From: Lucifuga dentata
Taxonomy: Eukaryota > Chordata > Actinopteri > Ophidiiformes > Bythitidae
Reading direction: 5' to 3'
Assembly (NCBI GenBank): GCA_014773175.1
Contig: VXCM01000258.1
Location: forward strand, 62,001 to 126,000
Length of the DNA: 64,000 bases
Shown one piece after another: positions 11,251 to 23,200 of this stretch. Below the pieces are notes generated by a model. That model was given only the letters and a program-made list of their open reading frames with translations. It did no database searches and was not told the DNA's origin. The position numbers and the translations under genes are program-made. Each line of letters opens with the position of its first letter. Positions within the stretch are counted from its first letter, which is position 1.

Positions 11251-14200
11251 TTCTTATTCTTCTTATTTTTCTTATTCTTTTCTTATTCATCACAGAATTG
11301 CTCCTGCTGAATGACAACTTGATTATCATCCAAAATAAATATACTTTTGTTCAAATAAAAAAAAAAAAAATTAAATACAGGCTAGTATCAAACACCTTAA
11401 AGTGTGGGAATGGAAAGGCTGTTATATTAAAGTGTCAGGCTCAGCCACGCTTGAATAGAATGAGTGTGAAAAGTCAACATTTTCTCTGGTGCAGCGCATG
11501 TGATGAGTGTGTGAGGCTCGCTCAGAGGAATGCCAATGCAGCGAGGGCTTCCCTTAACGCTGTGATGCTTCTCTGTGGTTTAGGGAAAGCTAACTCGATG
11601 ATGCAGAATACCACCTGTGGGGCAGACAGAGACAATACACTCCCCATGACCAATAACAAGCGCCTGATCCGTCCAATCAAAGCCTGAGAGAGGAATAATG
11701 TGACATTTTCATATCGGCAAATATCACTTTTCCTGTTTCTTAAACCATAACGGTGATTCTATCTGCAGTAGATGATGATGAAAAATTTAGTGTAGATTAA
11801 GTTATTTTACCGTCTTTATCTTTCTATCTCTCTGCTCATTGTGGACCATATTACTTCATTGATCAGAATATTTGCAGAATGAGCGTGTTAAGTGTTGAGG
11901 AGAGTTCAGAAAAGCACGCACACACACTGGATGGAGTTTAGAGTGGCGAGTCATGAATAGTTGTGTCTTTTTACACTGCTCAATAATTGATGTGGCGCAG
12001 GATTAAGACCCTATGAATGCTCTGACATCTTTTTATTTTTTTTCTTTGCACCTCCAGATGACTCAGTGGAAGCATGCAGAGAATGACAACACTCCCGTGG
12101 GTCAGCTCTCCCCTCAGGTTACACCATTAAATATTCACGCTACAGCTTTGCATAATTTACCCTGTTAACATACTGAGGAAATGACTTAGAAACATGGGAT
12201 TAGAAAACAGAATTTCATAGAAATCCAGGGTGTTTTACACAAACTCCACTGAGGCTATTTGAGTTCTGTGTACTGACATACAGAATTTCATAAAAGACTA
12301 ACTAACTGGCAAACTATCCAAGTGTTGGTGGCTTTAGCCTGCATTTCCTGGGTATATCCTACTTGGACTTAGAAAAGAGGCATTCTGCTGACTATCCCTG
12401 CCAAAATGTTTCAGGGGCATCTTGCCTTTGTTTAAACAGTGAAGAGCATGTTGCTGCTCTTTGGTGCCAGCATAATGGTCTTCCTTGTCATGTGATCTCT
12501 GCAAAAAATTCCAGAGCGGCTCCTGAAGCCCAGCGCACATGGCGGCCCTTCCAACAGATGTTTTTCGTTTGTGCTGCAGCCTCGGAGTTGGGAGGCATGG
12601 AGCCAGCGAGGTGATTCATGACGTGAGCTTTTCCTTGTTTCAGTGAGCAGACACAAATGTGCTCCGTCCTGAGAATAAACACGGTCTCCGTTCCGTTTTG
12701 CAAAAATATTTTATTATTACGTTATAAAAACCATGTAAAGGAGTTGGAAGTGATAGCTGGTACAGACCGTGACAAACCACCTCTGCTTTCTGTCCTGATC
12801 ATCTGAATGGTTCCGTGTGGAGACAAGCTGCAATATGAAGCTATTTAACTACAAATAAATTTACTCACTATAAGCCTGAGTGATGCTGGGGGCCAGTATT
12901 AACAGCTAATATTGCTTTATCGCCAATATATCAGAATTAGAAATTTGGAGTACACAAAAAAGAATTGCAGTATATACAAAGTCTGCAACTCCATATTATT
13001 AGTCAATATTTGCTTGTCATAGATAGTATATTTTTATTTTCTTTTAATGTGTAGTCATTTCATAAATTCATTTCCAGTGTATTTATAAATTCTACAACTA
13101 TCTTGAGTAATAGTGCCATCTTTGACAATATCCTCCCTCGGTGCTGCATTAGTAACAACTCCCTAGTAAGCAAATTTGAGGTATCCTTGCCAAAGGATGG
13201 TTAATGCCAAATATCAAAGTTAAAAAAAAAAACAAAACATATGGAATCAAATATATCATTACCAGATTTTCAGTCTAGGCCTTATCAATATTGAACTCAG
13301 ACACATCAACTTCTAAATGTGTCTCAAAGTGAGAAAGGAGGTCATGTTTTGATGTTAACAGAAAACAGTGAGGTGGATTCTCCCTGGTTTGATGCTCCAT
13401 TTAATCATGGCAGGAAAGATGCCAAGGGAGGGCAGGGCGATGGTCGNGGGGGGCATGACGGCAAGCCCCCCTCCACACCCCACCCTGCCTGGCTGACCTG
13501 ATTACACTCTCTGAACAACACGATCACAAGTGACACAGCATCACAGAGTGTGACTGTGTCTATGCAGTATTTCAGTTTTGTGAAGAAAGATCAATAAATT
13601 GTGGTCAGTGTTGAATGGAGTCTGGGGAATCTGTGTAATCCTGAAAAAGACGTGACTCCCAGAGGCTAGAGGAGCTCTCTCTCTCTGTGACACACACACA
13701 CACAAAAACACATACACACAAACACCCAGCTACAGCCTGGCAGCATGCTCTGAAGCTGAGAGTTATGTAATAGTGAACACTGAGCTTTAGGCCTGAGTGC
13801 ACACAACATCCTCCCATTCCCTGCACTCTCCACAGCCATCCCCCCCGTTTTACTCTATCTGGCAAGAAATGAAAGGGCAGCAGAGTCACAAAAACCCACA
13901 TTATGATGCCAGTTCACCTTCACACAGCAGTCCTGGCCATCAACTGTCTCCTGACAGAAAGACAGTCCAAGTGTAACGTCCATTTTGTTGATGCAGTGAG
14001 CGTGTGCAGATCAAAAATACATTTTATGGGAATATCAAACACCCTGCAGCTCAACAGGTGTGCGCATTTTGTTGAGCTGGTAGATATACAACCTAATAAC
14101 GCATTTAATGGCTTCTGCAGTGCTGTCACATGATTAGTTGCATTTGAGGTTGGTGATGCAATAGATCAGTGAATAAACAGCATCTTCAACAAACAAACAT

Positions 14201-14291
14201 GGAGGATTTTTGTCAAGCTTTGCTGTGATCTAATCTATTGTTTTCTCCATCATCCATCCCTCCATCATGGGTGACATAGCGTTCTTCTTAC
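11251..14291. other. asap1 intron 1, gene-proximal part
   Basis: No exon was recognised. There is a single N at 13,447 in a G-rich run and a short CA-rich stretch near 13,690-13,725. Nothing else could be supported. Confidence 0.5.
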
Positions 14292-14417
14292 CTCCTCCAG
14301 CACGCTGACCGTGTTCCTGCAGCTCTGCAGTCGGGTGGTGAAGCTGGATGTAGTCGGGGAATTGTAATCCTCTGTTGTCTCCGAGAGAAACTCGGACACC
14401 GATATTTGATCCGGCAT
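14292..14417 (-). CDS. asap1: asap1 first coding exon (partial gene; rest lies left of the window)
   Basis: The exon reads 42 codons from ATG (14,417-14,415) to a GTAAG donor at 14,291, phase 0. The peptide begins MPDQISVSEF, continues with ETTEDYNSPTTSSFTTRL and ends NTVSVLEE. From memory this matches the start of the vertebrate Arf-GAP ASAP1 and is closer to ASAP1 than ASAP2 (NSPTTSSFTTRL rather than KAPTASSFTTRM). ASAP1 is a BAR-PH-ArfGAP-ankyrin-SH3 protein that promotes GTP hydrolysis on Arf at membranes and focal adhesions; this exon is the short tail before the BAR domain. An in-frame TGA two codons upstream of the ATG fixes the start, so the short human N-terminal extension before MPDQ is not encoded here. 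No second exon (ALDQDR-like) was recognised between 1 and 14,290, so intron 1 exceeds 14 kb. Confidence 0.9.
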
Positions 14418-15010
14418 CCTTCAGCGGGAGAAAAGCCCACAGGAGGTTCGAGATAAACGCTCAGAAAGCCAAAACCATGTAAGATAAAAAACCAGGGAGG
14501 GTGACGGTGAGTGCGCGCCGATGAAAACCCGATTTTCCTCCCAAAACTGTGTAAAACTACGGAGGTGATAAAGACGTGTCTCTTCTCAAATGGCTTTACT
14601 GCTCCCCAGGGACCACAGGAGGAGGAATTAGCTGAATTTTTCCAACCTCTCTCCCCTTTGTTTTTGTCTAAAACCGACGCATTTATAAATAGTGTCACAC
14701 TGCGTCTTATGGCTAAACCTCCGAGGAAAAACCAGCGTACAGAATAGCGGATGCCCTCATTATGCTCTACAGATGTTCAATAAGCCGCTCGCCGTCAAAA
14801 CAGCCCACAATTACCGGTCTGTGTGCAACATTTAGCATAATCCACAGTCTGCGGAGGTCGTCCTGAGCTGCTGTGGGCTTTTTTCCTCTCTTCTTTTGCG
14901 TTAGTTTGGGGTTTTTTGAGGCTTAACGCCGCCGCTAACACTCTCTCCTGCTCGAGCTGGAGCTGGCCTCAGTCAATGTCAGCTCACACGAAGAAGAAAG
15001 GGAGCTTCCT
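14418..15010 (-). promoter_or_regulatory. asap1: asap1 5' leader and proximal promoter region
   Basis: This is the sequence directly upstream of the asap1 ATG. It has more CpG than the surrounding AT-rich DNA (for example around 14,790-14,800 and 14,928-14,956) and contains no competing coding signal. Most of it is probably transcribed 5' UTR with the start site toward the right end. The exact start site cannot be placed from sequence alone. Confidence 0.4.
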
Positions 15011-16959
15011 GTCTGAGATTTCAAAATACAACCGGACTAAGGCAATCTTTTTTTTTTTTTATTCCGGCGTGCATATTTAAATCGGATAGTTTTGTCCAAA
15101 AAATGTCCACAAAATGGTGACAAATGCCTATTATTACTTAAGTTGACTCTATTATTATCCACAGCCCAGAGTGACTGGAGTAAGTTACCCTTGCAAGTTT
15201 TGTTTAGAGTATATTTGATTCGTCATTAATCCTATAATTATTTTCTGCAAGCAACAACAAGCAAGAAAAATGTTTGTCATAATGCACCAGAAAGATTAAA
15301 CTAGTGCTGGTTTTGGCCACAAGCAGGAGTCGTACTTTAATTGTGAAGCATAAAGTACTTTTATTTTAAAAGTAAAATCTCCCTATTTCCTGAACTGCTT
15401 ATTTTAACTTGACGCATTTCTCTCCCACCCACGGACGGGGACGAAGAACAGCTTTACGCATGCGTGATGCAGAATGCGAGACTGCAGAGAGCTGCTGTTT
15501 TAGGCCTGTAATACAAAACAAAATAAAATAAGCTGTAATGGCTCGTTTATTTATTAATGTTACTTTAAATGACAATTAGTAGCATATTCACATCCCTGCA
15601 TGTCGTTTGCAGATTAGAAGTCCACCTACCGCGACCTAAAGATGCATTCAATACAAAATATCACAGCTTTTTTTTTTATTTCTTAACACTTAATCATTAT
15701 GTATTTACATTGTATTTGTTTGCTTTAGCTGACACAAACTGTGATCACCATTATGTGAGAAAGACGGGAGATCATTAATATTTTTGTAACGCTGGTGAAG
15801 AGGACATTTGTCTTAATATTTATAGAATTATGTTTCCCCATTGTATATTTGGTCTGGAAGGTTAGGAAGAGCTGATATGAATCATCCTGTACACTCTTAA
15901 ACTACTGGTCATTGCATTCATTTTCCAAAGATAACATAGAGGCACGGACTGATAAAGCAGAACAGTTGGTTAGTGAATTTGTACTAATGTCCCATCCTTT
16001 TCTCTAATAACAGGTGAACTGAATCTCTCAGGAGAAACTGGTAGAAACACAATATCTCATTTTGGATATGTTCCCAGAAAAAAAAATATTTTATAGTCCG
16101 TCATTCTCAGCAGATTGAATATAATTCAATTTTTGTATCTCTGAAATTACACATTAGATCCTTAGATCTCTTATTTGCCTCTTTGGGTTTGTACAAGGAA
16201 CTTAACTGACCTCTTAATTCGATTCCAATTGCATTTTTTTCAAAACCTTTGATTAGAATCGATCAAGTCGATTCAATTAACCTTAATTTTCCTCTGGGGA
16301 AAAGAATTGCAGTCAGGTAAACAAAGTTCCATATGTAATAAAAATGTACATGTTTAATACAAACTCTAATTATGCAACGGGAAGAAGAAGAAATACAGAA
16401 TGCATTACATTTATTTTTTCCCTTATCTCCATAAAAATAGCCTTGCACCTCTTGGAGGTTTTTGTACTACAACCATGCATATAACGCCCCCTTGCGATCT
16501 TATTATGATGTATTTTGTGTGAGAGGGTTTCCTTTTTCCCAGGGGTCTTTGCGGGGTTTCCAGGATGTTCCCCAGTGCTGAATAATTAAATTTATACTGT
16601 AATGAATTTTAGCGGCTATTATTTTGACTTCACTATCGACCAAAGCATGAGCATAAATCAAGTAAGATGGATGGGGTATCCATTTGATGTCACCAAGGAT
16701 AATGAAACATACTGAAACACGATGATGAAAACGTTGGGGAATTTTAGTTCTACGTAAACACGTGAAACAAATTTGTTTTGCATGTGTGATCTAATTTGTG
16801 AAATAACATCTTGAAATAAGGAAAGCCAAATCTGTAAAGAAAGTATATCTACCGAAATATTTTCTTTAAATACGTTGACCATTAAGACAGAACAAGTATT
16901 TATCCAATTTTAATTTATTTCTAATTTGTAATAATTTCTACTGTACTGTTTTTTCAACT
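15011..16959. other. spacer between asap1 and nfx1
   Basis: AT-rich DNA separates two divergently transcribed genes (ATG to ATG about 2.8 kb). I see no exon, RNA gene or copy of the TTAA element. A CpG-containing patch at 15,430-15,480 with an ACGCATGCGT palindrome lies closer to asap1 and could belong to its promoter. Confidence 0.5.
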
Positions 16960-17261
16960 TGCTCTTTAGGTAAACCTGGGCCGTCTGCTTTATGTCGTAT
17001 TTTTGAAAACACAAACCGGAACCTTTGTTTTTGTTTCTGTTGCGTCACGGACTTGTTTCAGCAGCCTTTTACCCACTACCCAGACTGATCAGGTTTTAGC
17101 TAGGTGGAGAGATTATTGCTCTTTGGTTTGAGCTTTGATTTAACAAGAGACAGTGTGAAATTACACTTAGACGCTGTTTTAACTGCTTCGTATTTCTCTT
17201 TAAACAGCCTTTTTGTCGTCAGACTTTTGGCGTGAAGAGAAACAACCGGAGATCAAAGTGA
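16960..17261 (+). promoter_or_regulatory. nfx1: nfx1 promoter and 5' UTR
   Basis: This stretch precedes the nfx1 ATG. It contains TGCGTCAC at 17,041-17,048, the reverse of a CRE/ATF-like GTGACGCA, and no clear TATA box. Exon 1 carries only 19 coding bases (MAEGSS and one base of the next codon) before a GTAAAC donor at 17,281, so most of exon 1 is leader. The start site is inferred, not seen. Confidence 0.4.
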
Positions 17262-20200
17262 ATGGCTGAAGGCTCCTCAGGTAAACTGCTCTGTAAACTT
17301 TAACGTTAGCTAGTTGGCTAGTGGTCACTTAAGTAGCCATAACAAGTGCTTACTCTTGAGATTGAATGTCATGATCTCTAACTCCGGATTTCCACCTTTA
17401 ACTGTACATACTATATTTCTATACGGTATGTTAGCTGTGTTCAATTACCTGGTGTTAGCAAAGGAAAGTTTTAGCTAATATTTAGCGAGCTAACTTACCG
17501 TCTGTTTTTACATTTACGTCACGTTCGTTAGCCTAGCATGTAGCATGTGTGTGATCAGACTATTGGCTTTTGACGTGACAGTGAACTTTGACAGCTAAAA
17601 AAAGTGATCTTATCTGATCTCTACAGAAACAGGAGCTAATGAGCATGCTAGCCTAGCTGTGCTAATAGCTTCATCTAACCCGTTAAATTAATATATGGCT
17701 TGAAAATTAATTTCAGCTTTAAAGGCAGCAGTTGCTTCGTGTTTTTTTTTAAAAATATTTAACAATCAAACAATTAACAGTAAATATATGACTAAAGTTA
17801 GTTTTCAATAGTAAACTTAATGGGAAATAAATTATCATATGTAGAAACTACAGGAGCTGACTAATACTGGATTTTTGAGACTGATACCAACATCGATATT
17901 TGAAAATAAAAATGTAATCCCATCAGATCATCTAGTACAAGCAAATATATGACCTTTAACTTAATAATTGCTTGAGAGAGTTAACTGATTATTAAAATTT
18001 TTATGATAAAATTTGTGTTCGATTGATTTATTGTTTCAACTCTCTATGTTTTTAATTGCAGAGCCACCTGACCTCCATCCAGAGGGGACATCCCATAAAA
18101 ATCGTAATCACCACAGATCCAGGAGGGGTCAGTCCAAACCCAGTGATGACAGAAACCTGAGTAGTAATGATTATGACCCATCTCAGCAAACTGGGCATTT
18201 TCATCAGGGGTTTAGACCCCCCTATGGCCGTAATAATTCAAATTATGAAATGCATGATCACCTTCCTGCGTTCCACCGAGAAGATGGTGCCAGAGGACGA
18301 GGCCGAGGGAGAAGAGGAGGGAATAGAGGCTTAAATGGGGGCTTTGGTGGCTCAGGCCCTTGGTGGCAAAGAGGGCCTGAGCCACCAAGAGGTGTTTACC
18401 AGTCTGGTCCACTTCCCATGGAAGGTCCCGATGGACCCAACTGGCGAAGGGAAAACATGAGCAGGAATTTTGGTCATACTAATGAAGACCAGGTCACTTG
18501 GCCTAAAAAAAACAAAAAGTTTAGCCAGGAGCAAAGAAGAACAGAAAGAGATGACAAGGGTGCTTGTTTGATGGAGAACAAGATGAAGGAAGAAGAACAA
18601 GATCACAGTAAAAGAGAAAACTACCCTTCTGAAACCAGGGAAAGGACTCAGAAAAGCAGGAGGGCAGAGTCAGACACCCACCATGACAACCATCAAAAAA
18701 AATACACTGATACAAATGGAAAGAGACGGCAAGGACCAATAAAACCACCCAAACCACCATCTCAGCAGGAAATGGGCTCAGAGAGAGGATCCAGTGGCCA
18801 AGATGACCCCAGTAATGGCAGATCAACTCAAAATTCTGCCAAGGACGAAGCCACATGTAAGACTGGGAGAGGCTCGGGACAGCACACACCCATCCAGGTC
18901 AGAGGGCAGAGAAGAGCACAACACCAGAACCACAGGCCTGTTCAGAGGAGTATGGACAAACTACCAGAGAGCAAAGAGACACAAACAGGTTTGACTCCCT
19001 ACTCACGATATCCTACCAATAATGCAAACTGAATGCTTTAAATGCATCACACTTGGTATAACTCACCACTTGGCTAATTGTGATAATAATGCTGTTAATT
19101 TCCCCATTAAGTTGCCTAAACATGAGATCAGTATTTTTTCTATGATATTTGACAACATTAGAGATGCACTTCATTGGAGTAAAATCTCACATTTACAATG
19201 AATGCACTTTTGATGGCTGCACCATTACATCAGATGGAAAACTTTACATGGCTTGTGCGTTATGATGTACATTTTACCCTCTAATTCAGAAAAATATATA
19301 TGGTGTGTTTGGAAACTTTGGGATAAAGTTCTGCGGCTCGTCATGGGTTTACTCGGATGGACCTGGGGTTTGTGGGTTTTTTGGTTAAACAAGAGAAGCG
19401 GAAAGCTGTTTCTTGGAATCTCTGCTGCTTCCTGAACCTTTGACCTTTTCCCTCCTCAGGGTGTCTGATTGAACAGCTGTCTGAGGAGAACTACGAGTGC
19501 ATGGTGTGCTGTGATATCATTCGGCTCATGGCCCCCGTGTGGAGCTGCCAGAGTTGCTTCCACGTCTTCCATCTGAACTGCATCAAGAAATGGGCTCAAT
19601 CCCCGGCCTCCCAGGCAGACCGTACGACACTTAGGGCGTTTTCACACTTGGCCAATTTATTGCGGGTTTGATTTCATGCTTAGCAGTCCTTACGAACCAC
19701 AGAGCTATTCTACAACATGCATCTGTCATTACACATACATGATCTGCAGTCTAGGCAGCCTCTACACTGTCCACTAGTCCACTTTAGTGAATTTGATCAT
19801 TTCTGTGGGGTTACAAACCACAGTGGGTTCTGTAACACAATTCTCCGTAATGCATGATGGTGCTGTGTAGATGGATAATATCTGGTGGAGGCTTTTGCCC
19901 TGTAAACAAAAAAATCTGTCTCCTGCATGGATGCTCCTGCAGCATCAGCAGTTTTTTTTTTTTTTTGTTGCAAAGTTTAAATAAAGATTTATATGCTAAA
20001 ATAACTCTGTTCTTCAGATTCAGCTGAAGGTTGGCGTTGTCCCACCTGCCGGAACGTTGCACTGAAACACCCAACCTCTTACACCTGCTTCTGCGGTNTT
20101 TTTTTTTTTTTTTATTCATGCATTTGTTGGTTTCGATCAGTTAATAATCATGTAATCATATGCTGTTTTTTTTTCCACTGACCCTCTCCCCGTTGGACAT

Positions 20201-23200
20201 TTGACTGACAGGTAAAGTGACCAACCCGGAGTGGCAGCGCAGCGAGATTCCTCATAGCTGTGGCGACATGTGTGGGAAGAAGAGGAGTGGAGTGGATTGT
20301 AACCACCCCTGTAACATGTGAGCTCTGCACATGTAAAACTTAGGAATTTTGAATAGTTTTGGCATGTATTGTTAAAGAAGTCTGCATTACACTCATTTTT
20401 ATAGTCGATACATGGTTCTACAGGAATGTTTATTTTGGACAAAACTTTCTGTGTCTCCCTTCAGCTTATGTCACCCTGGACCGTGTCCGCAGTGTCCTGC
20501 ATTTATAACGAAAGCCTGCATCTGTGGGAGGACAAGGTAGTTGACATTAAAGGACCATACCACCCATTTTGCATGTTTGAGCCTAATATATTCGATTTTC
20601 ATACACGTAAGGTTACTGACAATAATTTTACAAAGCATATTACTGGAACAGTGAATTAAAAAAATGTCTTCCTACCTTCCAGGCCACCATTGGTTTCAGT
20701 TCATTCTGGCACGCTATTAAAATCAACTTGTTGATACTTGAAATGTTCTTGGGATAGGTAATCCATTATCGCGAACAACACGTCTATTCAGGTGTTTTTT
20801 CGAAGTTTCGGAATTTTAGCATTTAAGCACAATAAAAAGTGCGGAGTGAATGTATGTCTCCACCGGGGAATATAGTCCCAAAAGAAGACCTGTGTTTATT
20901 GAAAAATTTAAATGACTGTGACCTCATAAGGCTATATCAGTATTAACAGGAGAAAAATTGATTTTTAAGGGTGTATCACTTGACTTTTTGATTTTGAAAG
21001 ATTAAGAGATTTTGCAAAATATCAGGAAAGCTGAAATATGGTTTTATCCTTTGAGAAATGATTGTCAGTAACCTTATGTGTATGAAAATTGAATATATTA
21101 GACTCAAACATGCAAAATGGGTGGTATGGTCCTTTAAATCAGATCTACATTTCTCTGCAACTTATCAATATTTATTTGAGCAGAGTTTTCAAACATACTA
21201 ACACTGTTTGAATCAACTCTTTGTAGTCAGCCAATGCGCTGCGGCCAGGCCACGGTGCGTCAGTGTGACAAAGTGTGTGGTGCTATAATGAACTGTGCTG
21301 AACACACCTGCACCCAGGTGTGTCATGGTGGGAGGTGTCAGCCCTGCCAGCTGCAAGTCCAGCAGGGTGAGTCTACCAGAACGGCTCTGTGATCAGTTAT
21401 CATTCGATTGAAATGCAGTTAATTATATTCTCCTTTCATTTGTGCAGTTTGCTACTGTGGCGTTACCTCTCGTAAAGTCCCGTGCGGGACAGATAAAGAA
21501 GGATTTGATGGTTCGGGACATTTCTCCTGTCAAAACATATGTGGGAAGTAAGTGTGACCATGAAGCATTAATAACAATAGAGTTCTTATTTCCCATCAGA
21601 GCCTAAGTTTTGTTACACTTTCGTCCATTCAGGATGCTGGAATGTGAAGCCCACCGTTGCCAGCAGCTTTGCCACCTCGGGCTGTGCCAGCCGTGCCCAC
21701 GCTCCCCGAGTTTGGTGGAGACGTGTCCGTGTGGGCAGACGCCGCTTACCAAACTCCTTGAACTGGGCTACTCAGAGAGACGCCACTGCTCTGACCCCAT
21801 CCCCTCCTGTGGAAAGACATGCAGTAAACCTCTGGCCTGTGGCTCCAGCAGTGAGATGACCAGCAGTTTGTACTGAACAGTAAAAGACTCAGAATTTGAC
21901 ACCAGAGCAAAATTGATTCTTTAAGTTGTTTTGTTTCAGATACCATTCATTTATGTGAGAATTTGTGCCATGAGGGCAGCTGTGGGCCCTGCTCCCTGAC
22001 CTCCACTATCAGATGCAGATGTGGCTCCAAGACCAAGGTGGGGGGAAACACTTAAAGGACCATACCAGCCATTTTGCATGTTTGAGCCTAATATATTCAA
22101 TTTTCATACACTAAACGTTACTGACAATCATTTCCCAAAGCATACTACTGGAACGGTGAATTACAAAATTTTTTCCTACCTTCCAGACTGCCATTGGTTT
22201 CATTTTATTCTGGTACGCTATTAAAATGACTTGTTGATACTTGAAACGTTCTTGGGATAGGTAACCAATCCATGTTGTCTGTTCTTCACTACAGCACTTA
22301 AATGTACCACTAGGAAGCATTTTCACTTTGTGCATTTTATTGTGCTTAAATGCTAAAATTATGTAACTTCGAAAAAAACCCTGAATATACATCTTGTTTG
22401 CGATGATGGATTACCTATCCCAAGAATGTTTCAAGTATTAACAAGTTAAATTTAATAGCATACCAGAGTAAACTGAAATCAATGGCAGTCTGAAAGGTAG
22501 GAAAAAAAATTTAATTCACCATCCCAGTAGTATGCTTTGGGTAATGATTGTCAGTAACGTTACGTGTATGAAAATTGAATATATTAGGCTCAAACATGCA
22601 AAGTGGCCGGTATGGTCCTTTAAGAGTGTTCTTGTACTATACAGTTACCACAGCTATTTTAGCAAAGGGCTACAACATACTTTCTTATTTTTTTCAGGAG
22701 GTTCCATGTGCGACAATCCATAAAGAAGGTGAGACTGAATTACATTCAGATGAAACAAAACAAACGTGAGATGGCCTGCTCCCTGACTTACTGTGTTATT
22801 TTTTTCTGACTCTTTCCATTCCAGATGACCTTGTCTTTACCTGTGAGAAGCGCTGCAACAAGAAGCGCTCATGTGGCCGACACAAGTGTGGTGAGCTGTG
22901 TTGTGTGGTAAGTATTTACTCTCTTACCTCGTTTCCACTAAGGCGATGCTGGTTCAGCTCTGCCCTTCTGAGTAGCGGCCTGCATTTACACCAGCTTCAG
23001 AGCTGAACAAACGATGAGATGAGGCCATATAATCTTAAAGGACCATACTGGCCATTTTGCATGATCGAGCCTAATATAGTAAATTTTCACACACATAAGG
23101 TTACTGACAATAATTTCCCAAAGCATACTACTGGAATGGTGAAATTAAAAAAAATTTCCTACCTTCCAGACCACCATAGGTTTCAGTTCATTCTGGTACA

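Noticed and set aside
11151..11687. 178-codon plus-strand open frame
   Set aside because: It begins in an element terminus, continues through low-complexity T-rich DNA and resembles no protein.
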